This document shows positions 33,776-45,345 of a DNA stretch of 64,000 nucleotides, in pieces. Under the pieces are notes generated by a model, which saw nothing but the letters and a program-made list of their open reading frames with translations, did not search any database and had not been told where the DNA came from. Location: positions 15,844,485 to 15,908,484 of the forward strand of contig CM057823.1 in assembly GCA_030068075.1 (NCBI GenBank). Reading direction: 5' to 3'. Position numbers and translations under genes: made by a program. This stretch comes from Paguma larvata. Its lineage: Eukaryota; Chordata; Mammalia; Carnivora; Viverridae. Numbering within the stretch: position 1 is the first letter of the stretch; each line of letters begins with the position of its first letter.

Positions 33776-33778
<3 letters not shown>

Positions 33779-34354
33779 CATTTATTGGCTCCATGGTTTA
33801 ATCTTGGCAAGCTCTTGGTGTCTTTCCACTTCTGTCCAAATCAGTAGGCAGTTGGCCCCAGATTGCTCTATTCATTACATCTTTAACCAGGAAAAGAAAA
33901 CTGAATTGTTTTGGAGGGGAGGAGGGAAGGTAAATCAGTGATCTGAAGAAGCAGGCAGGAAGCTCTAGGCACTAACAAACACAAGCCTGTGCTTTACAGA
34001 TAAAAGTACAAATACACAGTCCATATCTTCACAGAACTTGTCAACCAGAGAATGGAAAAACAGCTACACGGCGTGTAGTAGCTGACGCTCCACCCTACAC
34101 AGACAAGTAGGGAACACCAATTATGAAAGCTATCACCTAAAACAACCCAGAAGAGTAGAACATCTGGTTAATTCCACAAAAACCACTTAATGAGTAGGGG
34201 CAGGATTAGTATCTATGACATGCAGTGACTACAGACTTAACTAGACATTATTGTAGGGAGACCTCTTTTTTGAGTGATATCATCCTACTCTGAGGTGCAA
34301 CAGCTGAAAAAGGAAAACAAAACAAAAATAACCCAGATGTCACTCTTTTTCTAG
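33776..34354. other. unassigned DNA upstream of the candidate exon
   Basis: No repeat recognised. The last part ends in the acceptor-like GTCACTCTTTTTCTAG. Confidence 0.5.
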
Positions 34355-34539
34355 ATTAAAAACCTGAGGAATCTGCATACTCAGCACCCAAGAGTCTTCC
34401 AAGAAGCCAGACTTAACTCAGCGTACCAATGTGCCACTGAGGAATACAAGCAAACGCACATCAAACCCTTGGGCCCATATTCAGCATACTTCATCTCTAA
34501 GGAAGACTTAGAGAACGCTAAGAAAAAAGCCAGGGAATG
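34355..34539 (+). CDS. candidate internal exon of an unrecognised gene
   Basis: 185 nt lie between a polypyrimidine-AG acceptor (CACTCTTTTTCTAG) and a strong donor (GAATG followed by GTAAGT). The frame is open through all 61 complete codons and ends with two extra bases. It is closed on both sides by stops in the splice signals themselves (TAG of the acceptor, TAA of the donor), as expected of a true internal exon starting in phase 0. The peptide begins IKNLRNLHTQHPRVF, contains KPLGPYSAYFISKEDL and ends ENAKKKAREW: hydrophilic, with a charged helical end. I do not recognise the family and no signal peptide or membrane segment is present. No partner exon was found in the window, so it could be a lone exon in long introns, a relic or chance. 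Confidence 0.4.
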
Positions 34540-34916
34540 GTAAGTCATTATGGAATGGTATGGTATGGTTAGTGACTGAAATAGTGATCAGCTGCTAACA
34601 TTGCTGTAGGAAAAGATTTGGTAGTATACCAATTATGAAACAGGAAAGTCACGCCAAAACGAAAACCATTCAATGTGTCTTCTAAAAATTTAAGAAAAAA
34701 CAAAAAAGGACTCTAATGGCTGATTAGTCCTAAAATAGTTTTCTGACATTTAGTGAAAGAATGGTAAAATTCCCTCTGGAAAGAATAAAAAATAATATGG
34801 ACAAGTCTTCCATAACTGACAACAAAGAAACATGGAAAATGATGGCAGAAAATCATATTTACCCTCAATATCAATGAAGTCTCTATCCTACTCATCTCAC
34901 TGTCCATGTACCACTT

Positions 34917-34984
34917 AAGCAACAACCCTCAGGGCTGTAAAAGATATAAAAAGCAACAACCCTCAGGGCTGAAAAAGATATAAT
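34917..34984 (+). repeat. 34-bp tandem duplication
   Basis: The unit starting AAGCAACAACCCTCAGGGCT occurs at 34917-34950 and 34951-34984, with a single T/A difference visible. It is non-coding and isolated. Confidence 0.9.
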
Positions 34985-35729
34985 GTATCTTAGCAAGTCT
35001 GTAAGAGAATTTAATATCATGCATAATATACTGCTTTGGAGCATTTAAATATGTCTATTTGTTTTCTTTCTGTTATTTTCATATTGTAAGAAATGAAAAA
35101 TTACATTCTTCTCTTTTTTTCATCTTCTGATTTCCACAAACCCTTCCCAATGGGAAAAACCGTTACTGGAAACCATGGCCTGGGCCTGTTCGTTTAGTTA
35201 TGACTAAGATTTAAGTCATCATACACTGGGGGCAGAAACCTTTGGCCCTACATAAATTCAACGAAACAAAACAAAAGCCAGAGAAAGATAAAAAATAAAA
35301 CAAAACTAGGACTCAGGTCTCATATCTCTTACGACTTTAAAACACTCCCCCAATTTTACTGTGTTCAGGGTGCAAGCCATCACCTTCATTAAATAAGATG
35401 TAGGCTTAATCTCGACTTACTAGCAATGTTTCCTCCAAATGTCGGTTTTTGGAATCAGAAAACAGTTAATTTTCCATAGAAAGAAAATGATCACCCTGGA
35501 AGTCTATTCGTCTCCAATACTGAGATTAAAAGTATTATGCTTTTTACTTAACATTTTGTGTGTGTGTGTTTGTGTGTGTACGTGCATTTGCTATTAATAT
35601 CATGTCATTCTGACATCTTCTATTAGTATATGACTTATGATGCCAACTGTTTAGAGGCACTGACTAATATCTATTTGGTTCAGGTGAATGCGTAGTTCTG
35701 GAGAATCCATTTGCAATACATTTTCAAAT

Positions 35730-35830
35730 ATTATCCTCATCGACCAGACTGACTCAACTAGGAAGTGGCAGAGGCAGAATTGTTGTTCAGGCGATCTTAT
35801 TCCAGAGCTTTTGCTTTTTACTACTTCTCA
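35730..35830 (-). mobile_element. MIR-like relic
   Basis: ACTCAACTAGGAAGTGGCAG, GCAGAATTGTTGTTCAGGCG and TTATTCCAGAGC follow the reverse-strand MIR core order (CAGCTAGGAAGTGGCAGAGC...). Confidence 0.6.
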
Positions 35831-38800
35831 GTACTATTTCAGAAAAGAAAAATGTAAGTTGTTTATTAGATATTAGGCCTTTATTTCTTCTAGGTAATAA
35901 ACTTAGAGTAAGATCTTTCTCCTTGATTTTGTCGATTTTGGTTTATGGAGAGAACAGGCTAAGAGTTAAAGTATAAAATCATGTAAGGAAACTTTTAATA
36001 TTCGCTACCATTTTGGAGATGTTACTATAGTTTATTTTATTTTTATGTTTTGTTTTTTTTTTTTTTATTTTCAGCCGGCCTGGTAAATTGGTATTCCTGA
36101 TTCTTTTAGAATACTTTGTAAATTAACACAAGGTGAAAATGTCCTGTTTGCTTATTTAACATTTTTCAGAAAACATATATGCACATTCCTTCAGCCTCAA
36201 AGAGATTTTAGAATGCTGTCCATGTAAATCCTCCTAAGCTTTTCCCCTAGTAAAGTGAAATATAGGTCCAAGATATTGGCAGCATGGGTAAGTAAATGTT
36301 AAAAAATTTGTCACTCTGAAGAATAGAACTTCAAAAATAAAACTCATCTTGGAAACTACTTCTAATCGACCTGGTCAACATCAGTGATTATGGCTGGGCA
36401 GGCTTCTTACCAGGTGACTCACCCCCTTTGCAACTGCTTGGTCCATGGTATGCCACTGTGGGTATCCACTTACACTCACATGGAAAAAAGTTGGTAATGA
36501 ATCATGAAACCTTGGAATATAAGCATATTTTTAACTAAAAAGCATGGGATTTCCCTGGGTTGAAAAAATTGTTTCTCTCCTGTATCTCCTAAAATGTTTT
36601 TCAGGAGTTCATCTACATTATCCTTAAAATTAATCCCACCCATCTCTTTCTCCGTAATGTTTGGTGCTTAGTTTTTCCTTTTAATCTGAAAAACATTCTA
36701 TCTCGGTTCAGAACATTTTTTGGTGCAGATGATACAGCTTCTAATATACTGTCACAAATGTACAACAGCAGACTTGACAACAAGGAAAACAACATTGTTT
36801 CTTGACTATTTTCTGGGAGGTACAAGGGGGTTGGCGACATCTGTGCTTTCCTAGTATGGGTTCTTTTTAGCCATTTTGTTTTGAGACCAGGATGGACACA
36901 GGCAACTGAGGCCGGTTTGCAAGCATTTCATGGATTACTGAGGAAGCCCATTTAATGAGCATCTTGTACCTTACAAGCCACAGTCATTCCAGAGGTTACC
37001 CTTATGAAGTAATTAAGAAAAATCATCCCAGTATTGTGAAATGGCCTAGAATCAGAGATCACTGGCCTTAACAAAGACTCTTTTTATGTAGAAAGCTAAG
37101 TATACAGTTGAACTTGAGTAAATAATAGTCTTTGGAAATGTGGAGATTGGCACATAGCTCAACTCCAATGAAGTTGATATAATAGAAAGAAATAGAGGCA
37201 ACCTTTGCATCTCCAAGAAGGAGAAGAAAGAGCCATTTGGAATTCATGAGATGACACTTCCAGGGTCAAATGAGGCATCACTGTCTCTTCTAAAGAGGAT
37301 ATTGTCTTGATATTTTGTTTCAGTTAATGCGGAAAATGTAATTTCCAAATTTTATCTATTATTTGCTGGGTATTATATGCATCACAGGCACACACAGGAC
37401 AGAATTCAGGACTCTGACACAGGAGATGGGAATCCCGTGTTGTCCCTTTGTATGTTAACGGCCAGCTGCGATGTGACGGGAAGTAAAATAAAAATCTTGA
37501 TCAAAAGCATAGTCAAGTATTATCTAACTGAAGAAGACTTTTCAACGTAGAGACAGATACAACTCTGTAATGCCAGATCACAGGCTTTCTCTAACTCTAC
37601 CTTCATTTTGCAAGCTTCGATAATTACATATGCTACTGGGATTCTCAGTTTTTATTCCCCAAACCATATCATAATTCACATCTCTTGTGATGTCATTTTC
37701 TTGCAAACTTAAAAACATATTAAAAAAAAAATCAAAGAGGAATTCTAGGGCAAAGCATAATCAGATTAAGGGTAATGAAACTTAAAAGGTTTCCTTTAAA
37801 AATAAAACTAGAATTCGAAAAGTAAATTTATTTTTAACTGAAATTATAAACTTTATTTTTAAGCATTCTTCTTTTTTCTAGTATATAACTTAAAGAGGTA
37901 TTGATTACTTTTTAAGATTAAAAAGTTTTCCTTAATAAGTCTTGCAAAATTAATGGCCATGAACAAATTTTTCCAAATAAAATGATCATCACAACAAAAA
38001 GATATACATATATATGTCAGATTTTCTTAAGATTTATAGATGTAAGATAAAAGAAAATAGAGATTAAATAAATTTGAAGAAACACAATGTATAAATTATC
38101 TTTTGCCTGATTTAGGTCATGTTAAATTCATTTTTGGCTATTTCTTAATCAGAGTTTGCTGGTATTAAGCCTGGCTTGTTTTTGGCTGCATTCAGCATCC
38201 AATTTTGTTTGAGATAGCTTTAGAAATCTTATATAAAGGATTAAAGAAGAGTACAACAGCATTTTAAGAGTTACCTAATGAAAAAAAGTTAATTTAGGAT
38301 ACAAAATGATTTTCTTTATACATATATCTTTATAAATACATTAAACATTAAAAGTTAGTTTATTTTTGAAAATTGTACCAGATTATAGTTTTACCTGCAT
38401 CTGCCCATAATTTGACTAACCTCAGTAGTTATATCTGTTCCGAAAATTAAACATCACCTAGAGTAAAAGTGTCACTGCACTCATGTTATTCTACGTATGG
38501 CTACAGAGATACTGAAACATTTTTTACTTGATATTAAAATATCCAGATATCCTTAATGTCAAATTGACAGTGTGTGATGGCTTGAGTTTTTGCTTCTCAA
38601 CCATTTGTTGAAGCACTGAATACAAATAACTATCAGACAGTCACCGGAAGTAAACAAAGTGGCTAAATTATTTTTCTGTTCTCCCAATTGAGCTGCTTCA
38701 GTATACTATAAAGATCCCAAATGATGTTAGAATTGAAGTATGTTTGCCCTGGTACCCTGCATTTAGCAACAGTGGTAACCAAGACCTGAGAATGTTGATT

Positions 38801-39460
38801 TTGCTGTACGTATGATCAATCCAAATCAATGCTGATCTCATCTGACCGAATCTTGAGTCTCAAGGTTAGCCTAAGCCCACAGTCATATATACTTGGTGGT
38901 TCTGGGCTGCTGGGTTACCTCACTGGGACATTCTAATGTCAAGGTCGTCTATCACAGCTGTATTTGCTCGGCTAACTCCACAGCTGAGCTGACTACATCT
39001 TCCAAATGAGAATGGTTATGATAGGAGTAATAATAATGAAATGACAATACTGGCTTAAAGTTTTTTGCTTTTATTCCTTTCAGAATGGATTCACAGTCAT
39101 TACCTTGTTCTTCATAATAACGTATCAGGCAATTTAATCCTTATTTTAACAGAAGAACTGAGAAACAGGTAAGTGACTAGCCCATATCATAATAAATCTC
39201 TTCAGTATTTCCACCAGAATTGATACGGATGAAATATTTTTAAAATATTTAATTACTTGTAAAAATAAAAAGAATGAAATAGAATTACATATATGTAAAA
39301 AGTAACTAAAACGTTTATTTGATCAAAAATTAATAAATACTAAAAGATATATAAGTGTATTATATATAAAATAAAAGATTATATATATTCCTGTTTGTTA
39401 GAATTATGAAAATAGAGAAATTCCTTACATGCTTACTAATAGAATAGATGGCCCAGGGTA

Positions 39461-39669
39461 TTTTTTTATTTTTATTTTTATTTTTGAGCTAGAGAGACAA
39501 AGTGTGAGCAGGGGAGGGGCAGAGAAGGAGGGAGACACAGAATCGGAAGCAGGCTCCAGGCTCTGAGCTGTCAGCACAGAGCCCAACATGAGGCTCGAAC
39601 CCATGAACTGTGAGACCATGACTTGAGCCGAAGTCAAATGCTTAGTTGACTGAGCCAGCCAGGTGCCCC
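39461..39669 (-). mobile_element. feline CanSINE, left of a tandem pair
   Basis: Tail (TTTTTA)n, GA segment, CAGGCTCCAGGCTCTGAGCT, head ending GAGCCAGCCAGGTGCCCC. It abuts the T-rich tail of the next SINE, so it probably inserted into that tail. Confidence 0.93.
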
Positions 39670-39670
39670 T

Positions 39671-39892
39671 ATTTTTTTTTTTTTTTAATGTTTATTTCTT
39701 TTTGAGAGAGAGAGACAGACAGAGACAGAGCATGAGCGGAGGAGAGGCAGAGAGGGAGACACAGGATCTGAAGTACGTTCCAGGCTCTGAGCTATCAGCA
39801 CAGAGCCTGATGCAGGGCTCAAACCCATGAACCACGGATCATGACCTGAGCTGAAGTCGGACACTTAACCAACTGAGTCACCCAGGCGCCCC
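39671..39892 (-). mobile_element. feline CanSINE, right of a tandem pair
   Basis: Tail ATTTTTTTTTTTTTTAATG, GA segment with GACAGACAGAGACAGAG, head ending GAGTCACCCAGGCGCCCC. Confidence 0.93.
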
Positions 39893-40692
39893 TTTTTTTC
39901 TTCTCAGAGAGAAATGTTTACTGTGTCTAAACTAAACCACCAATTCATTTGTCTGGTTTAAGAAAGCATATCTCATTGGAAATCTCATGACTATCCTCAA
40001 AAGAATTTATGGAGATGCCACTAGCCTGGCTAGGTTTTCTTTTTATTCAACTTCCTATAATTTGAAACTCAATAGTGCTTCATTACCATTGTAGAAATGT
40101 TATTATTTTATAGTTAAATGTAATTACAAAGACGACTTCTTTATCTGCTAAAATATATTTTAGAATATCTGCTAAAATATGGATTAGTATGTAAAAGATA
40201 GTTGATTTCCGCTGTTTAGGAAAATAAATATATTCTAAAGTTGCAAAATATGACTGCCTTCATCTTTCTTCATGTCCGTTCAACTGAAAACCAAAAACTA
40301 GGAACACACTGCAAATTGTGAGTTAGATCGTTAAATCATTTGATTATGTGTACCAGAGTTTAAAATCCTCCTCATGGTTAGATGATAAAATTAAAATGTT
40401 TTAATTGCCATTATACTAGTGTTCCTTGAATATGGCATTTAAAAAGAGTGTGGTGCAAAAGGCGGAATTAGTTTCTGGACTACGTGCAGTTTGGCTTGTT
40501 CATGTAGTTACAAAAAACAAATGTTTGTCCAACAAAATGCTGAGAATCATGTCTCCTGGGAAACTTATACAAGGTCATAGTTTTGTGAGCATAAAAAAAA
40601 AAATCTGCACAAGCAAACTAGCATGTAATGTGAGAAAGTAAAGAAGTGGTTGGGGGAAAAATTTGATTCTGTTGGTTAAAACATCTATTAAG
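39893..40692. other. unassigned AT-rich DNA
   Basis: No recognised gene or repeat. The 71-codon frame at 40426-40641 has no domain. Confidence 0.5.
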
Positions 40693-40704
40693 AAAAAATA
40701 AATG
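40693..40704 (+). repeat. target-site duplication, left copy
   Basis: AAAAAATAAATG, repeated exactly at 41330-41341 and bounding the processed pseudogene. Confidence 0.8.
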
Positions 40705-41329
40705 GAGATCCAGTCGTAGGATCATAGGACCGCCCAAGAGCAGCCTGGAAATTATGACCGATGAGGCAGAGGAGTCTGCTCTTAAACCCGAAAACCAAAT
40801 GAAACGTCATGGAGAACTCGTAACTCCTCCTCAGTCTAAGAGAAGGCTGACTGTGGCGCTGCTCTCCGTGATACCGGAAAGAGAGGGAGCATCCCAACCT
40901 GGGGGCTCAGCTGTGTCCTTGGAAGAAGATGACGCCAAGGTCACAGCCATGACTGTGCCGGGAAAAGTACCAGATAAACTGCCTATACCAATGGAAATCA
41001 ATATAGAAATAAGAGATCAGTTAAAGAGAAAGATTGGACAGTTTGCACAAAATTTAAAAGACAAGATTTAATAAGCCACCTTAAGAAGGCACTAGAAAAA
41101 CTAGAATCTGACCATCTTCTCAACAAAGATAATTCCACCCCAAATTTATAATCCTATTATTAAAATGGTCAAAGAGAAACCAGAACCAGTTGACCGCCCT
41201 AGAATGGAACCCGATAGTGCTGATACCTCCTAGCATACGTTATGTAAGAAACTTATTTTCCTGAGGTTATGAAAAACTGTTAGAATTTAATGTAATACGT
41301 TTCTGTTAATAAAAGCTGGGAATTTGCCT
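40705..41329 (+). pseudogene. processed pseudogene of an unrecognised gene
   Basis: An mRNA-like unit with about 49 nt of 5' leader, ATG at 40754, a coding part, a stop at 41231-41233, a short 3' UTR with AATAAA at 41308-41313, and an end 16 nt later at a 12-bp target-site duplication. The first frame (105 codons, 40754-41071) is open and hydrophilic: KRHGELVTPPQSKRRLTVAL near the N-terminus and IEIRDQLKRKIGQFAQNLKD near its end. It then breaks. A changed frame continues with HLKKALEKLESDHLLNKD, and after a one-base insertion a third segment (IIKMVKEKPEPVDRPRMEPD) reaches the stop. The parent would be about 160 residues, basic, probably nuclear, with a helical C-terminal half. I cannot name it. 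No intron-like interruption and no promoter are visible. Confidence 0.78.
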
Positions 41330-41341
41330 AAAAAATAAATG
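41330..41341 (+). repeat. target-site duplication, right copy
   Basis: AAAAAATAAATG, identical to 40693-40704. Part of the A run may also be a very short poly(A) tail of the retrocopy. Confidence 0.8.
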
Positions 41342-41960
41342 TTACTATCCTCTTAAAATAATACATTTCATATGCAAATACATTTAAAGAGTAATGATCA
41401 AATTCCAGCAATATTACAGAGAAGGCAGGAGTCAGACTTGGAACAAAACTGCTGAGGGGCACATATTGAAAAAGGGGGTGTGGAGGTGCTTAACATTTGC
41501 ACAACGTCCAGTACTGGGACGATTAGCTGACGGGGCGTAGGTGGTGAAGACACGTATGGCTGTGACTTCTACCAACTCTCGGATCTTGTTGGTTTCATTC
41601 ACTACTGAATCCCCGTGGGCCAAGTGCCTGACACACGGAAGACTCTCAACAATTACTTATTGAATGACCAATTGAGTGAATAGTAAACAATCTAGTTAGA
41701 CAAAAGTATGAGAATTGATTTGATATCAGAGTTTATAGAGAGTTCATCGCAAATTAGGCAAAATGACTCCTGTGTTTATAAATCGAACAAAATGACTTCT
41801 TTGTTAATAATAGCAAGTATTACAAACAACTATCACAAGCATGAAAATATTTGCCTTCGGTGAAGGAAAGGGGAGGAGATGGAATGCTGTATAAACAGTC
41901 ATTTGTGCTCAGATATCCACACTGTACACTAACTGCCCACACAGAAATATACTTGACCGG
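41342..41960. other. mostly unassigned; short L2/MIR-like end
   Basis: About 41585-41675 (AAGTGCCTGACACACGGAAG, TCAACAATTACTTATTGAAT) resembles the 3' end of L2. The rest shows no feature. Confidence 0.45.
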
Positions 41961-42514
41961 CGTATTAAAATGTGAGTATCATGTTGCTCTTCTCTTCAAA
42001 ACATTCCAAAGGCTCACGTGACATTCAGGGCAAGAGCCATAGGTCCCAAAGATCCTCTATTCTTGGAGCTTATCAACTGCAGCTTCATCTACCTCACACT
42101 GCTGCAGCCACACCTGTCCCCTCCCCGAAGCTTCTATCTCAAGCCTTTCCTCCTATCGGTGTCCATGGACTCTGCATTTCCCACACCCACACCCACGCCG
42201 GCAAAGCTGGCTCACTCTCCCATGTCCTTCAGATCTTTATTCTTTCACCTTCTCCATGGGGCACTCTGGCAATGCTATCTAAAATTGCATTTTCTGTATT
42301 TTTCTTGCCTTGTTTTCATGTATCACTATATACTTTCCTACATATTCTATTTATATATTATTTATATTATCTGTCTTCCTCTCTACAATGTAAACCTCAT
42401 GACGGTAGGAATTTTTGTCTGTTTTGCAGTTGGTTTGTCTATTGTTTGTATCTTAAATCAAATACTGTTTGCAACTCAACATATGTTGACTTAATGAATG
42501 AACAAATGAATTAG
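41961..42514 (+). mobile_element. L2 ORF2 C-terminus and 3' end
   Basis: Long L2 match in order: CAAAACATTCCAAAGGCTCA, GACATTCAGGGCAAGAGCCA, CTGCTGCAGCCACACCTGTC, CTGGCTCACTCTCCCATGTC, CTCTACAATGTAAACCTCAT, GTCTGTTTTGCAGTTGG, TGTTGACTTAATGAATGAAC. Two long overlapping frames here (180 and 158 codons) derive from the relic and are not genes. Confidence 0.8.
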
Positions 42515-42719
42515 TTAACCAAATTTTTAAAAATTGAGGGGGGGCTTTCTGGTTGATATTTATTTCTGAATTTTTAAAAGATGCTAATTGATTGAAACAA
42601 TAAATATTAAATGAAATAGCAATTATTAAAAAAAAAAAAAAAGCTTTGTGTTCAAAAAAGGAAAAGCATCGTTTCTCTTCCAGATACGCAAAAGAGCTTT
42701 TGGTAACAGAAAAATTTTA
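42515..42719. other. unassigned, with an A16 run
   Basis: AATAAATATTAAATGAAATA is followed about 20 nt later by 16 A (42627-42642). This could be the tail of a small retrocopy, but no body or target duplication is recognised. Confidence 0.4.
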
Positions 42720-43065
42720 GATTAAGGGTTCTTAATCTGGAGTTCATGGGTCCCCAACAATTTTACAAGGGGTCTCTGAGCCTATATATTCTTTGGCCAA
42801 TTTGTTTTACATTCAGTACTTATTTTACTGGTAAGATAGACTATCACCACCTTCACCTACTCAAAGATCATGTTTACAAAAGTATAGTTTCTTTACCACC
42901 TATGTTGGTATAACGAGGGTAGGAGGGAGTGCTTATAAAAACTGTATATTCCTGGGCCCATCTCCAGACATAATGAAACCAGAATCTCTGGATGACTGAC
43001 CTAAGACACTATGTTTTGAAATAAGTTTTCCAGTTGATTTTCATCAAAATCTTATTTCAGAAATC
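42720..43065 (+). mobile_element. hAT-like DNA transposon relics
   Basis: Left block GGGTTCTTAATCTGGAGTTC/ATGGGTCCCCAACAATTTTA and right block CTGTATATTCCTGGGCCCAT/AACCAGAATCTCTGGATGAC/TCCAGTTGATTTTCATC look like two different old hAT-type elements (the right one MER5-like). The family is uncertain. Confidence 0.45.
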
Positions 43066-43129
43066 ACTGCCTCAGTAGGGGTGATCCCCACAACGGGATA
43101 ACCATTTCACATGGATATTTCTAAGGTTA

Positions 43130-43275
43130 CACAGTGTCCCCTACATGTGATCTCTTAGCAGATGGGGGAGGTATACAAAGGTAGATAGGCATTCTCCTTG
43201 TTTCCCTGGCAAGGGGACTGACGCTCGGGGAGAAGTGATTTGACCTAGTTCTCAAAGTTAAGTCCAAGGGGTTTT
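43130..43275 (-). mobile_element. MIR relic
   Basis: AGGTAGATAGGCATTCTCCT, GGCAAGGGGACTGACGCTCG, GGGAGAAGTGATTTGACCTA match the reverse-strand MIR core. Confidence 0.6.
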
Positions 43276-45159
43276 CACTGCCTGTTTACTTTCTGAAGTT
43301 GAGATACTTGCGTAAAGAATTCAGAAGGGTCTTGCTAATATTGTAGCCACAGCGTCTCGGGTAGCACTCAAGACATTTACTGAGTTTTCAATGCTATCAA
43401 GTAAATATGTAGAGCAACGTAGGTAAAAAACCACCCAGGCAAGATGGAATTTGAGAAGCGCTGCATGATACCTCTATATAGTTCATGAACACTTGAGCCG
43501 CTTCCTCTCCAGATGGTCCCTTTGTGTGGCATCCCTCTCCTATTTCTGTTTGCATTGCCCTTCTCTTCCCAAGGACTTTTGCCTTCACGGCCAGCATCAC
43601 ACAGCTGTACTTGCCGGCCGACAGTTTCATGTGAAAAAGTTTTCGGCCTTGTCTACACTGCCCTTGAAAGCAGGATTTATGCGCTTACATTTCTTTCCTA
43701 TGGGACTCGACAGGTGGTAGATTCCTCAAATAAGATGGTCTCTGTGGCCCCTCAAGTTAGAAAGCTGGGACCAGCTCCGAACATAGTTTCCACTAATGTT
43801 GACTGAGCGCCTACTATAGTATGTTCTAGGTACTTGCACAGACTGCTCCACCTTTATATTAAGCTGCGGAAAATCAGTTTAAGACAACTTAATTAAATCT
43901 GCAGTGTTATTAATAGGTTTAAATGGCCACACTGCTTATTTTATTCCGTGGTTGTCATAATTGAAAACATTGTCCATTTTTAAAACATAACCTTAATTGT
44001 GGCTTCAATGATTCGTATTAAACTCAAAACTTGCATTTAAAATCTTTCTATTTCTGTGCATGATTCTTTGGTTGCACTAAGCATTTTTAAATGTAGCTCC
44101 ATTCTACAGTACTTCAGTACAGTACTGAACTGTACTCAGTTCAGTATTGTGAACTCCTTACCTAAATCCAGCACTATGCCCCACTTATACTGCTTGATAA
44201 ATGTTTACTGAGTAAAAGAATAAAAACAAACTTATAAGCCACCATTTCCATGCCCATTTTTTTCTGGATTATTCAGAATATGCTCCCGTCAAACAAATAG
44301 GATTATATATTATGAAAAGTGTTCCTGTCACAATATATTATTATAACAATGACTAGAAGGTTCTGAGATGCTAAATCGGGAGAGATGAAGCCAGGGGTGA
44401 GATGTATCTTACAAAATATATAAAATGAAGTAGAAAATTATTTTATAAAATATATCAGTCATTAGAGAAAAAAGAAAGTAGTATAATATTAGTTTATTCT
44501 TAAGAGAGCAAGGCAAGTGTAGTTACTATAATTAAAGAATTTTGGTATGGTAGGAAATTCTAAGGGTACTGAGTGAAATAAAATATGCGCAGTCTTCCAG
44601 AGGGAATGGACGGATAAACAACTAATGCTAAGAGAGACTGACAGTAAAAACAAAGTTCACACAAACCCTCACTGGGAGCCTGGTGGTTTTAGCCACACTC
44701 GCCCTTCCTCGCCACCAAGAAGTAATTCAAACTTTACTTTTTGCCTCTTTGTTATGGTATAGGGTGAGAATAGCTGAAAAGAGGAACTATTCATCATTCC
44801 TCCAAATTATCATCACTTATCTTCTCCCAAACACTTTATTGAAGTATAGAGCAGGCTCAAAGAGAACCAATATGAACCACAAGGTTGAACAGTAAAGTAA
44901 CAGTTGTATGAGAATTGTGACCCTCAGTGCAAGTCTCTAGGTGACCAGTTGACGCTACAAGAATCCTCCAATGTTGGCAGAGGGCTATTACAAAGCCCTT
45001 TAAAAAAACAAGGCAGAATGATTTTAGGGACCACAGAACGCAGAGTTTAAGTCATATACGGATATACAACAATCAAATGTCATCAGAGGTAAGAGTTTCA
45101 ATTCTGGCCAAAATTTGAGCATTCTAAGTCTATTACCATTAGGTGTGGTGTGCAACTGC
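43276..45159. other. mostly unassigned; MIR/L2 scraps
   Basis: 43798-43860 (GACTGAGCGCCTACTATAGT...CTAGGTACTTGCACAG) is MIR/L2-like, and 44150-44225 (GATAAATGTTTACTGAGTAA) is L2 3'-end-like. At 44105-44155 there is a cluster of CAGTAC/GTACTG inverted repeats. No gene is recognised. The frames at 43397-43806 and 44683-44895 have no domain. Confidence 0.45.
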
Positions 45160-45345
45160 AGTGGAGAAATTTTGGCAAGATTCGTAATTTTAGAGTTGGA
45201 GGGAGTGATCATCCAGTCTCACTCTCTCGCATTATACATAAGGGGTGTATCTATAGGAAAGATAAATTGAGTTTCTCAGGGTCAAATTGGGCAAAAATTA
45301 AAACAGAACTCCTAACTCCCAGCCCACTGTGATTTCTACTAGCTG
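45160..45345 (-). mobile_element. MIR/MIR3-like relic
   Basis: GTAATTTTAGAGTTGGAGGG, GTGATCATCCAGTCTCACTC, AAGGGGTGTATCTATAGGAA and ACTCCTAACTCCCAGCCCAC follow the order of a long MIR3-type element on the reverse strand. Confidence 0.6.

Larger units (their letters stand above)
34540..39460. other. repeat-poor AT-rich block downstream of the candidate exon
   Basis: About 4.9 kb with no SINE or L1 that I recognise. It contains a 34-bp tandem duplication (34917-34984), a (TG)n stretch (35557-35580), a MIR-like relic (about 35730-35830) and another at 39120-39190. The rest is unassigned and would sit in an intron if the exon at 34355 is real. Confidence 0.5.

Noticed and set aside
36251..36287. 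Mini-exon between CCCCTAG and GGTAAGT
   Set aside because: Under 40 nt and the frame cannot be tested; likely chance.
39120..39190. Splice donor at AACAGGTAAGTGAC
   Set aside because: It is part of a MIR-like relic (AACTGAGAAACAGGTAAGTGAC), where such a motif is part of the consensus.
41972..42514. 180- and 158-codon overlapping open frames
   Set aside because: Both lie in an L2 relic whose landmarks run through the whole interval.
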